From: Steinernema hermaphroditum
Lineage: Eukaryota; Nematoda; Chromadorea; Rhabditida; Steinernematidae
Direction of reading: 5' to 3'
DNA length: 64,000 nt
NCBI GenBank assembly: GCA_030435675.1
Contig: CM059623.1
Span: 10,070,012 to 10,134,011, forward strand
The notes below the pieces were generated by a model that ran no database searches, was not told where the DNA came from, and saw only the letters and a list, made by a program, of their open reading frames with translations. Shown here in pieces: positions 1 through 11,112 of this stretch (position 1 is its first letter; each line of letters starts with the position of its first letter). A program made the position numbers and the translations under genes.

Positions 1-1
1 A

Positions 2-3000
2 TTGAGTCTGGCGCATCAGAGAAATCATAAAAGTGATGCTGACGCAGCTATAGAGAAAGACGGCCATGACCAAAGAGCATGCGACAGTCCAACAGCAACT
101 TCGCACACCGACACCGTTTCTGAGGTGCGCCATTTATGCTCGAAAGATTGCAGTCAAAAGTGTTTCAGAGACCGACACCATCTCTTTCGAACAGTCCATC
201 GAAGAAGCATTCCCGTCGACCGAAATCTAAGTGGCTGGAACATCTCATTTCGCCAGAATCTTCTCGCGAGTCAAGCCCAGTAATATCCTCATCGAGCTCG
301 AAGTCACATTCGCCTGTAGAATCTATGAACAGAATCGTGACCAACCTGCAAAGTGCTGCCGGAGAATGCAGTTCTATCACTCCAGAATCAGATCAGGTTA
401 TGGTCATACCTACTGTGGAGGCAGTTACGACACAAAGACCTCGTGGACGGCCGAGATCGCTGAGGAATAGCACCTCGAGAAATCAAAGTCAAATCAATGA
501 TGTATGTAGCAAGCCAGCCATCCAACTGATATCTGACCGCCCAATACCTTTTTAGCTCTCATCAGCCCTTGAAATCCTTCAAAATCTTCGCAATTCCTCC
601 TACATCACTAGCATCCCAGCCACCCTCAAGAATCACATCGATAAAGCCTTGAAAGAAGCCGCGGACTGCTTCGAGAGCATTGGAGCAGCACCAGTTCATG
701 ACGATGTCAGTGTCTACGACCTCAGCGCCGTTATGAAGACTCCTACACAGAGTACTCCAGGAAAGATCAACGAGGGTGAACGGTTCAGAACTCCTTCAAG
801 CAGGCCGCAAAGGACCCCCACCATCAGCACACCGTTAAGCACTCGCTCAATGTGTAAGTTCGCACAGTCCTTCATCTCCAAATCCGATTTTACAGCAAGG
901 CGTATGGCGACTCAAGAAGCCAAGCGTGACCAGCCCGAGTGGTTTCTCTCATTGAACACGACGTCTCTAGTGAAAGTCCGTGGAACGGCTTCTTTCCTCG
1001 ATAGGTATCTAGAACTCAAACATGGACAACAAGCACAAAATACATCTTGTAAGTTTCCCTTAGTGCGAAACATCATTACTTTGCCGTCTTCTTAAGTTAC
1101 AACTAGGCAAGATTTGGACAAGCTCCGAACTGATTTCGATAACGACGTGGCTCAGATGCAGAAAGAAGAGAAGATTTCCTTTGTGCCTGAAGCACTGGTC
1201 TACTCCTACTTCGCTGCAAAGAAGCCACATGTCGTGTGCATTCCCAGCTTCGTCACACAAGAAGAGAGAGACTACCCATCGATGCTAGCCCTCGGCGAAA
1301 GGTTCTCGAAAACCCAGACGTACGAGGCGATCGGCTGCTTCGTCGAGATCGATGGTTTCTTCTCAATCATCGTCACCAACATGCTCAGCACAGAAGCTAG
1401 AGTTCTCGGCATAGCGAAGCATACACACCCTGATGTGCAGAAGGTGAGAAACGTCATCAAGGCCTTGAACGGGGCAAACAACATCAACGTCCGAAACAAT
1501 TTTACGTCGGCCAACGGTGGCGATCCTGGCCAAAGGGAAGTGGTTTGGGCGGCCGACAAGTGGTTCGGAGCGCGAAAGCGATTTGGCGAAGAGCACGAGA
1601 ACATGTTGGAGCGGATGCTCGATTATTTGACCGCAAATAGAGGTGCATTCATGTCCTTCATTCGTAGCTAATTGCAATGTTTCCAGATGAAGTTCTATTC
1701 CACTACATGCAGTTTTGCGAGGCGAAGGCCTTCGCAGAAGCTTCGTCGTATATCTCTATAGGCAACGAAAGCCTAGGGAGCAGCTCCCTCAACCAGTCCA
1801 TGATGTCCGTGTCCACCTTCTACGACGACGAAGATGGTGGTCCTTTCTTGGCCGAGAAGGACCTCTTCACATATCTATGTCTATCGTACCCCGACGCCGT
1901 CGTTGTCCCGTCCCAGGCCTTCAGAGGGGACCTCTCCAAATCTCTGAACCCGAACGTCTGCCGGCTCCCCGAGAACGGCTCACGGGAACTCTGTATTCTC
2001 CTTCTCTACGGCTCTGCCAACATCGAAATCGGAATCTGCAAAGACCGCCACTTGACCATCATTGCTAACAAACGCGTCGACAAACTGCATCGCGATCAGC
2101 TGCGGGTCGCCAGCGAGCTCTTGACAAACGACATTGTGACCGTAAGCACAGATTGGAAGAGGATGAGATATAAGCTGGATCAGAACACTCTGGGCCGAAG
2201 AGTGATATTCGGGGTTCTGGGATTTCTGAGAGACCCTGCCTTCGAATATTCTTCCAGAAGGGGACGAAGCGACTTCTTGAGAGCGATCTATGGAAAGATC
2301 CAAGAAAACCAAGGTATCACATCTTCGCAGCTCGCCTGAATTAATCTTTTTTTCTCAAGGCCTGGTCACTGAACTCAACAAGAAGTTCGATAGTCTGCCA
2401 GAGTTGGAGATCGATTTACCGGACTTCTCTTTTGGAATCCCTTCCAACGAAGACGAGCCAGCTGAACCAGTCGTACAAGCTCCAGCATTGACGTTCCTTT
2501 CTGAATCGGACCTTTTCGCTTACTTGGTTCTAACATACCCACATGCAACCATCGTCCCATCTTACGCCCTTCAAACTGAAAATCTGGACAAGACTATAAA
2601 CTCCAGGACCTGTCATTTCCCAACGAAAAGCAAAGAGAAGTTGTGGATCATTCTGGCACAAGTGGATGACCAGGTCCAGATCGGTGTCTTCAAGAAGGCA
2701 GCTCTGACTATTTTTGGTCGAATGTCGGAAGATCACGTGATGGCATACCGGATGGTGGCCGCAGTTTCCACGCTAGGGGAGAAAAAAGTCGCCGTCAGCC
2801 GTAGAAAGCTGCCGACTGCAGATAATGTGAGAAACAAGTGGGAGATCTTCTTTGCAATGAGACACATCGAGAACAACGACCACCTTCCGAGGCCGAAGAA
2901 AAACAGTCCCTGGGAAAGGAGCTTCCTAAATCACATAACTTCAGTCTTCAAAAACAACAAAAGTAGGGATCGAGTAATTAAACGTTGAAGTTAGCGCGTA

Positions 3001-3626
3001 TTTTAGAAGGCAAAGAGAAGGCTCTGAGGCAATATGAATCCGGAAAGGAGGCGATACCGAATGTCATTGATGAAGGTAAACAACTTGACTCCGTCAGGAT
3101 TGGCTCATGCTCATTGTATCTAGACGATGACATCCAAATTCTCGAAGAATTCTTAGAGGACACACAGCATCTGAACTTTCCAACAACCAAATTCGATGAT
3201 AGTGACGACGAAGACTTCAACTTCAATCTCATGGGTGAGTTCATCTCCTTCGCGCCCTGCCATTGAGTACCGATTCCAGAAATTTTTGAGAGCGAAGAGA
3301 ATCAAGAACACAAGGAAAGGGCATTTGAAACGATCGGCGACATCATGGGAGACGACTTCGTTCCTGTCCCGGGCAGAATGCACATCTACGAAGATGAACG
3401 TGGTGTGGAGCGTGTTTCCATGAATCCGTCAGTGGTTCCCACCACTCCACGAACGACCGATCAAGTGCCCGAAGAAACCAAAAACATGTGGACCTCATTA
3501 GCGAAGAAGGAAGATGTAGCCGGAATTCAGAAGACTATCAGCGGTAGGAACCATAATGTAACTCTCTGGAATGAAATGGCTAGTTATAGAACCAGAAAGG
3601 AACAGTGCTTCGCTTTCTATCGCTGA
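2..3626 (+). CDS. N-terminal part of a large nuclear protein with three degenerate Ulp1-like repeats, probably fused to the downstream SET domain (5' partial)
   Basis: Exons fit at about 2-115 (or 124), 154-501, 556-1048, 1097-1642, 1687-2313, 2360-2962, 3007-3234 and 3280-3543, all with short GT-AG introns in matching phase. The frame then joins 3738-5126, and exon lengths from 154 to the SET stop sum to exactly 1471 codons. The N-terminus is Ser/Arg-rich with an AT-hook-like RPRGRPRSLR, followed by a short helix (LSSALEILQNLRNSSY). Three segments of about 150-200 residues then share a pattern: F(L/V)xExxLfxYlxxxxPhxxxVPSxxx, later a beta-rich stretch like WIILAQVDDQVQIGVF. I read these as C48/Ulp1-protease-like folds that lack the catalytic His-Trp, so probably non-catalytic; this is inference. 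The gene runs off the left edge. Alternatively it ends at the TGA near 3626 and is separate from the SET gene. Confidence 0.6.
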
Positions 3627-3737
3627 AATAGTTACAAAAGCTACGTTCACTCTCAAGGAACGTGTTCAGTCATGTTCCGCTGTCCGCAAACGTATCTAAA
3701 CACTTACTAAATCGAAACTAACCGGGTACCCTTTCAG

Positions 3738-5126
3738 AAAGACGCGTGGAAAGAGTTTTTTTCTCGTGTTCTGCTCCGGAAAAGCAGGAGGTGAACAAAG
3801 TCAAAAAGCAAGAGATAGTGATTGGAAGGAAAAGAAATGCGTCGATGTGCCCTTCTTCTCAAGATCTTCTCAAGAGTCCTAAACGATTTCGGAGAGAATC
3901 AAGATCGCCACTGTTATCCAGTAGCATGGAAGAGCACAAGGAGACCCTTTCCAAAGTTCAGAACGCCGACACCAAAGAGCAAACTGTGGCATACACTAGA
4001 GCATGGAAGACCACTACGGAGGCTACTGAACTTAGCGCACAAGTAAACAGCGAGAAGACTGAACAGGACACCGCTGATGGCGCTGAATCTCTACCGTCTT
4101 CATCAAAGAGGAAGCGCAAAGCTATGGAATCGAAGGACATCAATGAAAATCAAGATGTTGTTCTCTGTGAGGACCCACAACCAGGCATGTCAGGAACTGG
4201 TACGAAAAACCTTAAGGATACAGGGACCCCTAACGCCGCGGAGAAACCAGCAAAACGCAGAAAAAGAAACGACTCTTTGGTTCAGTATCTCGAAAAGAAC
4301 CTTGAACGTATGACGAAATCTTGATATGAGCCATTAAAACAAGTGTTTAGGGCTATCGCAAGGCAAAGCCAACGGTTCAGAGCCTTATAGTGTGTTCAAT
4401 TCTCATTGGGCTCGTAAGCTGAAGTTGATCAAAACAGTGAATCTAACAGAAGAAGATCTTCCAGGTATTCGAGTATTTTCGAAACAAGTTGAATGTCTTT
4501 GTTCAGAATCGAAACCACAAAGAAAACTGAACGCTTTCCTCCAACTTGGATTGGTCCAAAAGTTCAACTACCTGGAAGAGCGCAAATCGATCTTCGGAAA
4601 GGGCGTCTTCGCCACCGAACCCATCAAAGCCGACCGCTATGTGGTGGACTATCCCTGCAGAGCCATGTCAAGTGAGGAGTTTAGTCGGATGTACGAGGTC
4701 GTGTCCGAAAAGAAACGCAAGAAGATCGACAGACAACGGATGCACTTCGACATTCCGGAGAAGGCAATTGACTACGTCTTCTGCGCCCTCGACGTGGACG
4801 ACAAAAAGAAAAGACCTTTGTGGAACGGGGAGCCTGTGAAATTCTACGGCCACCGCCTGAATCACTCTTCGAAGCACCCGAACGTGAAGCCAGTTGTGAA
4901 GCACCGTGTCGACGACGACGGAAACCGGGTCGCCATCGTCATATTCCGCTCGCTTCGGGATATCAAGAAGGGCGAAGAGCTGCTGTGGGACTACACTGCA
5001 GATGGAGTGTCGCCACATCTTGAGAATAAGCCCTGGCTGTTGTGGTGTCCTTGCCGGAAATGTGAAGGAAAATGCTGGTGCGACCTGTGCAAGGGCAAGG
5101 AACTGCATCTGGCCGTTGTTTATTAA
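3738..5126 (+). CDS. SET-domain histone methyltransferase, SET8/KMT5A-like (plus-strand copy)
   Basis: Exons 3738-4307, 4351-4464 and 4507-5126 with phase-1 introns; a phase-1 entry at 3738 means there is an upstream exon, most simply the repeat region ending at 3543. A lysine/arginine-rich linker (PAKRRKRNDSL) leads to VFNSHWARKLK and then the SET core: GKGVFA, the NHS motif in GHRLNHSSKHPN, and GEELLWDY, followed by KPWL as in the SET8 family. After the SET core lies a Cys-rich tail, CPCRKCEGKCWCDLC, resembling a post-SET zinc site that classical SET8 lacks. The expected activity is histone H4K20-type lysine methylation in the nucleus; substrate is inferred from family resemblance. The last exon is nearly identical to the inverted copy at 5454-6073. 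Confidence 0.85.
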
Positions 5127-5453
5127 AAATTAGAAAAAGTGTTCTGCTCATGTTGTTGTTGTTAGTGAGTGAACAGAAACAATAAAAAGTTCTATTCTGC
5201 TGGCGCACAATGGCTCACTGAAGGCTAAATTAATGAACGTGACTGAGGTTATGAGGGAGACCAGATATAGAGAACTTATATGAAACAATTTTTGAAAACT
5301 CGATTTTCTGCTGTTCCAGCTGCTCTCGGTTTCTGACTCGAAGACAAAGTGAGTAAATAAAATTTTATTGAATATTCTATCTATTTGGAACAACGCAACA
5401 ACAATAACAAACAATAACAATTGCATACTAGCACTACGTAACAACAACAGAGA

Positions 5454-8318
5454 TCAGTAAACAACGGCCAGATGCAGTTCCTTGCCCTTGCATACGTCGC
5501 ACCAGCATTTTCCTTCACATTTCCGGCAAGGACACCACAACAGCCAGGGCTTGTCCTCAAGATGTGGCGACACTCCATCTGCAGTGTAGTCCCACAGCAG
5601 CTCTTCGCCCTTCTTGATATCCCGAAGCGAGCGGAATATCACGATGGCGATGCGGTTTCCGTCGTCGTCGACACGGTGCTTCACAACTGGCTTCACGTTC
5701 GGGTGCTTCGAAGAGTGATTCAGGCGGTGGCCGTAGAATTTCACTGGCTCCCCGTTCCACAAAGGTCTTTTCTTTTTGTCGTCCACGTCGAGGGCGCAGA
5801 AGACGTAGTCAATTGCCTTCTCCGGAATGTCGAAGTGCATCCGTTGTCTGTCGATCTTCTTGCGTTTCTTTTCGGACACGACCTCGTACATCCGACTAAA
5901 CTCCTCACTTGACATGGCTCTGCAGGGATAGTCCACCACATAGCGGTCGGCTTTGATGGGTTCGGTGGCGAAGACGCCCTTTCCGAAGATCGATTTGCGC
6001 TCTTCGAGGTAGTTGAACTTCTGGACCAGTCCAAGTTGGAGGAAAGCGTTCAGTTTTCTTTGTGGTTTCGATTCTGAAAGTCACCTCTTTTTCAGTCTAG
6101 TCTCTTAATAGACGAGCATACCTGGCATATCTCTTTCGTCGAAAGTGATAGTCCGGATTGTTTTTAATTTTCTGGCCCAGTGTGAATTGAAAACATTGTA
6201 AGGGCTATTGTCATTGGTGTTTTGGCTTTCATCCTGTGAGTCGCTGTGCTCACCCAATACTAAAGGCATTGATAAGTTAACTGAATGTGTGGTTATGGTC
6301 ATACTTTCGAGTGCGCTGTATACGAAATGCGCAAGGGAGTCATTTCTGTTCCGTCTCCTGGCAGCCTTCAACGTTGGCTGCTGCGAAGTCGCCTTCAGCG
6401 ATTTCTCCGATTCGGTGTCAGTGTTCTTTCTCGTTCGTAGATTTTCGGTTGTTACAAGAAGTTTTTGGAAAGCTTCCAATTCTGAAGGTGTACTCGCATC
6501 GATAAACACACTCGATTCCGGCGTCGTTCCCACCGAACCATCTAAAGCGCGATGTTGAACTAGTTGTTTCTCGTACTCGTGCTGTTACCCTCTAGATTCG
6601 AACGTTCAGCGATCGTTTCAGTTGGCTCTTGAGTGTTCTGTTCTGCATCGGTCATAGAATCATCAGGGATATCATTGTCTTCTGGTGCGTCGAGAAGCAT
6701 GTCTGCATCAGGTATGTGATCTAAATAAAAACTCGTTCCAAGAAATATTCGCATCAAAGATACCGACCTTTCAAGGCTGTGTCCTCAGCTTTCATCATCT
6801 GTTCATTGCTCTCTTGCTGCTTGTATTCGTCGTCAACTTTCGGGGGGTCTGGACTGGCTTGGATAACTCTGAACTTGCCTAAGAAGAGTCTGCTTATTGC
6901 ATTCGGCTGTCTTTCTTCGGTTGTGTTCTTTTCGGCGGTCTCGTCGAGAGATTCTTGTTGAGGCTCCAGTGCACTAACGTTGTCGCACAAGATTACCGTA
7001 TCACCATCATCGTCCGGCGCCTCTATTGTGCTGGCTTCTATGCTGTGCGTTCTGAATAAGCCGTCTTCACTCAACGGACTCGGCGTTCTTGAAGAAGAAG
7101 CCGACCTTTCCAGATCTGCAAGCTCCTCATCTTCTATCGCTAAAACAAAATCGTCATCTTGTTGACTTTGTTGAGTAACGGCTGCTGTCTCCATGCTGAA
7201 CTTTGGAGGTTCTTCTTTGCCAGCGATGACAGACTCAATAGAGTCCAAGTGGTTATCGCTTTGTTGTTGTTCTGCTGGCTCTTCTACGACACTTTTAGAT
7301 TCATCCTCCGTGTCTTCGGACGACTCATCGATGATAAGCCTAGGCTCCGGTGATGTGTCGTAATTGTCGCGAGATTCTTGCATTGACATGTTCATATCCA
7401 TGCCATTTTCTGATAGCACGGCGTCTCTTGTTAAGTGACCTAAACTTTGGCGTCACATTAGAGACTGTTCTTTATGTACGCACCTTCAACCGGCTCAATT
7501 CTACTTTCCACATCTCCGCCCTGTTCGATGGGTACAGTGGGACGTTCAACGTCGTTCAAGGAACCATCTTTATGCATTTCGTTATTTACTAGAAGTACTT
7601 CAGCAGAGTCCGGCGTTTCAAGTGGATTAGTGTCTTCAGCATCCATGTTCTGATTGATGAAGGACGGTTCTGAATCACTGGTAAACAAGTAAAACAGCAT
7701 GAATAGCACCTTGCTCTTCGTGCTCTTCACCTTCCATGCCAGCGTCGCTATTTTCCATACGCGTTTCCTTGTGATCTTCAATTTTATCAGAAGCAGTACG
7801 AAACCGTTTTGCCGGAGGTTCCACAACATCGACAGAGGGACTTTCAAGGGACGGTTCTCTGACTTCAGAGATGTTCAAAGCGTCCCTTTTATCATCGTCA
7901 TGCGTATAACTTTGCTCATTCTCTTTACATTCTTTGTCTTCCGCTGCCCACTTCGCTCGCCAACTTCTCTTTGGCGTTCTCACATTAGCGTCACTGTTTT
8001 GCTTCTGGGTCTGCGAAGACGAACTTTCAGGCGGTGACATCCCTGTGTCGCTCATCACCACAGCCTGGATCACCTTCCTGATAGCCTCTTCACATCTGTG
8101 ACGTCCTTCGCCTTCCAGATTTTGGACGAACGCTGAATCACGTAGCGAGCACAGCGTGCGGACCGCTGTTATCATCTGCACAATAACAGCTTCATCCATG
8201 AATCGAAACCGAAAGGACTCACATCCGGAATGTCCTCGGGAGTTGCACCAAAGGTTTGGTCAGCCGCATGGCGACTAGCTGTCGATCGGCGGCTGCTTTT
8301 TCGACTTTTTGGAGCCAT
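5454..8318 (-). CDS. SET-domain histone methyltransferase, SET8/KMT5A-like (minus-strand copy)
   Basis: Seven exons fit: 8318-8223, 8175-7710, 7669-7484, 7409-6768, 6720-6589, 6541-6122 and 6073-5454, giving 853 residues with every phase matched. The start MAPKSRKSSRRST is a basic tail, followed by a short helix (ITAVRTLCSLRDSAF), then a long acidic Ser/Glu/Asp-rich disordered region, a basic RRRNRNDSL patch, the SET core (GKGVFA, RLNHSSKHPN, GEELLWDY) and a Cys-rich post-SET tail. It is convergent with the plus-strand SET gene, with 327 bp between stops. The SET exon differs from the plus copy by only three residues in the last 160 (V/I, N/D, L/V), whereas upstream exons barely align. It lacks the Ulp1-like repeats of the plus copy. 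Confidence 0.9.
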
Positions 8319-8523
8319 ATTGGATGGAAAATTACTGAAATATAGGATATCCTCGCGTGGAAAGAAGTAGAAAACACTGAACGAATTGGAATGCGTACGG
8401 AACAGTTAGCAATGACATAGAAAAGATTATAACGACTGAAATATTGCCCGATAGCCTAGAACCGATAAAAATTGATCTTCCTCTCCCACTGCATTATATC
8501 TGGTAAATATCTAACGTTCGGCG

Positions 8524-9520
8524 AGGCTCAACCTACAAATTGAATATGCGGCTCCTGGACGATTTGACACAACTTCGTGCGCCAATTTCACACAACTACT
8601 AAGATCGATTGACTTCTAAAGTAAAGCGATGTTCAGGTTGGCTTAACCTTCCGAACAGGCCTTATTACTATACGTTGAACGCACTACTCCTTAGAACACA
8701 ACCACTACAGCACACAACGCACTACTGATTCTGAACGTTCTTGTTTCACACCGCGCCTGTTTTCACCTAACGATCTTATGGGCTGCGCGCGAATTCGCGC
8801 CCTCCATGTACTAAAAGCCAATTAGCCTGTAGCCCTGCGGGCGGCAAGATTGACGCTCATGGATAAGGCTGAAGTTGGGGAACCTTGTCAGTTTGATCCT
8901 CTTTAGCGTGGAATGTTTTTTTGCTACTACTGGAAGAATTTTGAAGTGTTTTTAATTTTGAGTAGGGTTGGGTGATGGTCCATGGTCTTCTTGGCGATTG
9001 CGACAACAACAGTGGCCAAGAACGACCGCTCACTCAGCGATTGGACGACCCGACCGATCGCTGGGCACACAAATGAAAACTGTTGAATCGTTGCTTATTG
9101 AAATTTATTTGTTAATAACCAAATAACCAAATTTCTGTACTATTCAGTAGTAGGGGGTACTGTAGAACGGCGGCAACTTGATAGGGCGCGGTCTAAACAT
9201 ATCGTCGTAGAAACTTTTAAAGGCGTGGCGACGTCTGCAGGCTTGGTCGTACAATGGACAGCGAGCGTCGATGGGCTGTGAATATCCGAATCCACACAAC
9301 GGCCAATTAAGGCATGAGGAGACGACTTGAAGAGGAAGAACCAACAGGAGAAGGGCGAAAAGAACGGCTTTCATATCGGCGATGACGGAGCTGCTTTGGG
9401 GAGCTCCTTTTTATGACGAAAAATATCAAAAAACGACGCGAGAATTAATGTTTCCTTTCGTTTTGCAGCACGTCGCCCACGATAAGTGGATTTCGATTCG
9501 ATAGCCACGCGGCGTTTTCT
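8524..9520. repeat. Segmental duplication, copy A (partner 54244-55330)
   Basis: About 1 kb including a small secreted-protein gene and its flanks is repeated in the same orientation 46 kb away at high identity. Copy A has about 100 bp (around 8780-8880, GC-rich, with gcgcgcgaattcgcgc) that copy B lacks, and lacks a 190-bp insertion present in copy B. Confidence 0.9.
9144..9374 (-). CDS. Small secreted four-cysteine protein (copy A)
   Basis: Single-exon gene of 76 residues. A clear signal peptide (MKAVLFALLLLVLPLQVVSS) precedes CLNWPLCGFGYSQP, a second Cys pair in RCPLYDQACRRR, and a Pro/Tyr-rich end (LPPFYSTPYY). Four cysteines could form two disulfides. A TATA-like cataaaaagg lies about 30 nt upstream. 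I do not recognise the family. The protein is identical to the copy at 54973-55203, and the substitutions I see inside the frame are synonymous, which argues that both copies are functional. The downstream flank carries the dispersed GACCGCTCACTCA repeat. Confidence 0.7.
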   Translation of the reverse strand: MKAVLFALLLLVLPLQVVSSCLNWPLCGFGYSQPIDARCPLYDQACRRRHAFKSFYDDMFRPRPIKLPPFYSTPYY

Positions 9521-10338
9521 GCAAAAAAAAAAGAATAAAATTCTTTGCACATATTGGAAAAGTCGAGCGTCGAGCCAGTTTTTCTATCTGAATAACTATC
9601 TATCTGTTAGAAAACGTTTTTTATAATCACAAATCAGTTAAATAAAGGATACCAATTTCAATGACGTTCCACAAACGTGGACAGATCAAGATCGCGTTAC
9701 GTTTTGGCACTAGGTGAAAGTGAAACTACTGGAGCTACTAATGGACGAATTTTGACTGTCTTCAAAGTGTACCTGCTTCTATTCGTCAAATTTTATTCAT
9801 CATCTGATACATATTGCACAGGAACCTACACTTAAGTGCTGTACCCATCATGAGTGCAGTTCGGACAGCACACGAAGTTTTTCTGGAATGCCGATCTCCC
9901 ATCTATCAGATCGGTTCTTAGGTTCTGAAAGAAAATATTTAAGCACTCTCCTCGTCGTGGCTCCGTTTTCAAAACTTACTTACGTCAGCTGTCCCAATAG
10001 CACCGCTTCGCCACTGCTGTTTTGTATATTTCTTTATTTTTGGCAACTAATCGACGTTTTTTGAAAGCGGCGACAGCTTTGCTTCATTTACCCATTCATT
10101 CACAATTGTTATACTTCATCATCCGTGGGTAGTCAAAACACTGGATCTACTTTGTTGCTTATCCTGCTCAAACCATCACAAATCCTCGTTATTTCCCATT
10201 GAAATATGCCTCACCTGGGCTCAGAACCCACGAAAACATAACAACAGTGCCTAATTACCCGTTCTCGCCCATAACATGATGGATTACCGGATGGAGATAT
10301 AAAAACGAGCTGTTCCATGCGCAATCACTTGTTCCCTC
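9421..10338. other. Intergenic region with TATA-type promoter of the first FAR gene
   Basis: No convincing exon seen. AT-rich. A TATA box (gatataaaaacg, about 10295) lies 40 nt before the ATG at 10339. Confidence 0.4.
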
Positions 10339-11112
10339 ATGTATCGGTGTGCGATAGTCGTTTGCTTCCTGGCGTTCGTGGGTCTCTCCCACGCAGATGG
10401 AGTCAATCTACCCGACCTCAACGAAGCGGATATTGCGAACATAATAAGTGGGTTTTGTTGAAGGTGCATTCCTATAGAAAAGTTTGCAGATAAGCTCCCT
10501 CAGGAAGTGAAAGACTTCTACACGAGCCTCAGCGATGCGGACATCGATGCTCTGAACAAGGCCTCACAGGACATCAGCGACAAGGGTGCCGACATTACTT
10601 TTGACCAGGTCTTGGAAATCCTCAGAAAGTATAGTCCCACTCTTGCCGACCGCGCTAAGCGACTGAACGAGAACATGATGGCCAAGGTTGCGCAGCTCTC
10701 GGAACCGGTCAAAAAATTCATCAACGACGTAAGAGCCTCTCAGGGTGTGTGTGTGTGACATAGATGAATCTCTCAGACCGTTACAAAGCTGACTGATCTC
10801 GCGATGTCCCCAGGAGAAAATCAAGCCGAGTTCGCAGAAATCCTCAAAGTCCTCCAGGGAATCGTCAAAGAAGCATTCACTTTGCCCGACTCCGCAAAGG
10901 TGGAGGTCCAGAGAAGCTTCCCTGAAACTCGGGAGTTATTCAATAGTAGTCGATTGCCCCACTATCACTATTACACCGCTTCTTTAGATCCCATTGTTGG
11001 ACAGGCTGCACGCCAGTTCGCCCAATTGACCGACCAAGAACTGCAAAGCGCGGCGAATCAAATAAGCGAGGGAATGGCGAAAATGGAAAAGGAACCGCAA
11101 CAGAACAAGTGA
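10339..11112 (+). CDS. Nematode fatty-acid/retinol-binding (FAR) protein 1
   Basis: Exons 10339-10447, 10490-10728, 10777-10945 and 10988-11112; the last intron (42 nt) has no stop, so its retention would add 14 residues. Signal peptide MYRCAIVVCFLAFVGLSHA, then a wholly helical protein. The stretch LPQEVKDFYTSLSDADIDAL, with later SPTLADRAKRL and LSEPVKKFI, matches the FAR family (Pfam PF05823) order: LPxEvxxFyxsLt, a mid-domain KxSPxLxxxA and LSxxxKxF. FARs are secreted alpha-helical carriers of fatty acids and retinol. Relative to the other FAR genes here, the intron before the LSDADID exon has been lost: the second exon equals 44 nt plus the 195-nt exon seen elsewhere. Confidence 0.85.

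Noticed and set aside
1664..1686. A 23-nt intron in the plus SET gene
   Set aside because: A donor at 1643 gives a normal 44-nt intron with the same phase.
5472..5912. 146-codon plus-strand frame opposite the minus SET exon (and its twin at 4668-5108)
   Set aside because: It is the antisense of the conserved SET exon; the sense strand carries the catalytic motifs.
7678..7709. A 32-nt intron in the minus SET gene
   Set aside because: Its acceptor gives the wrong phase; the acceptor eight bases further on gives a 40-nt intron in frame.
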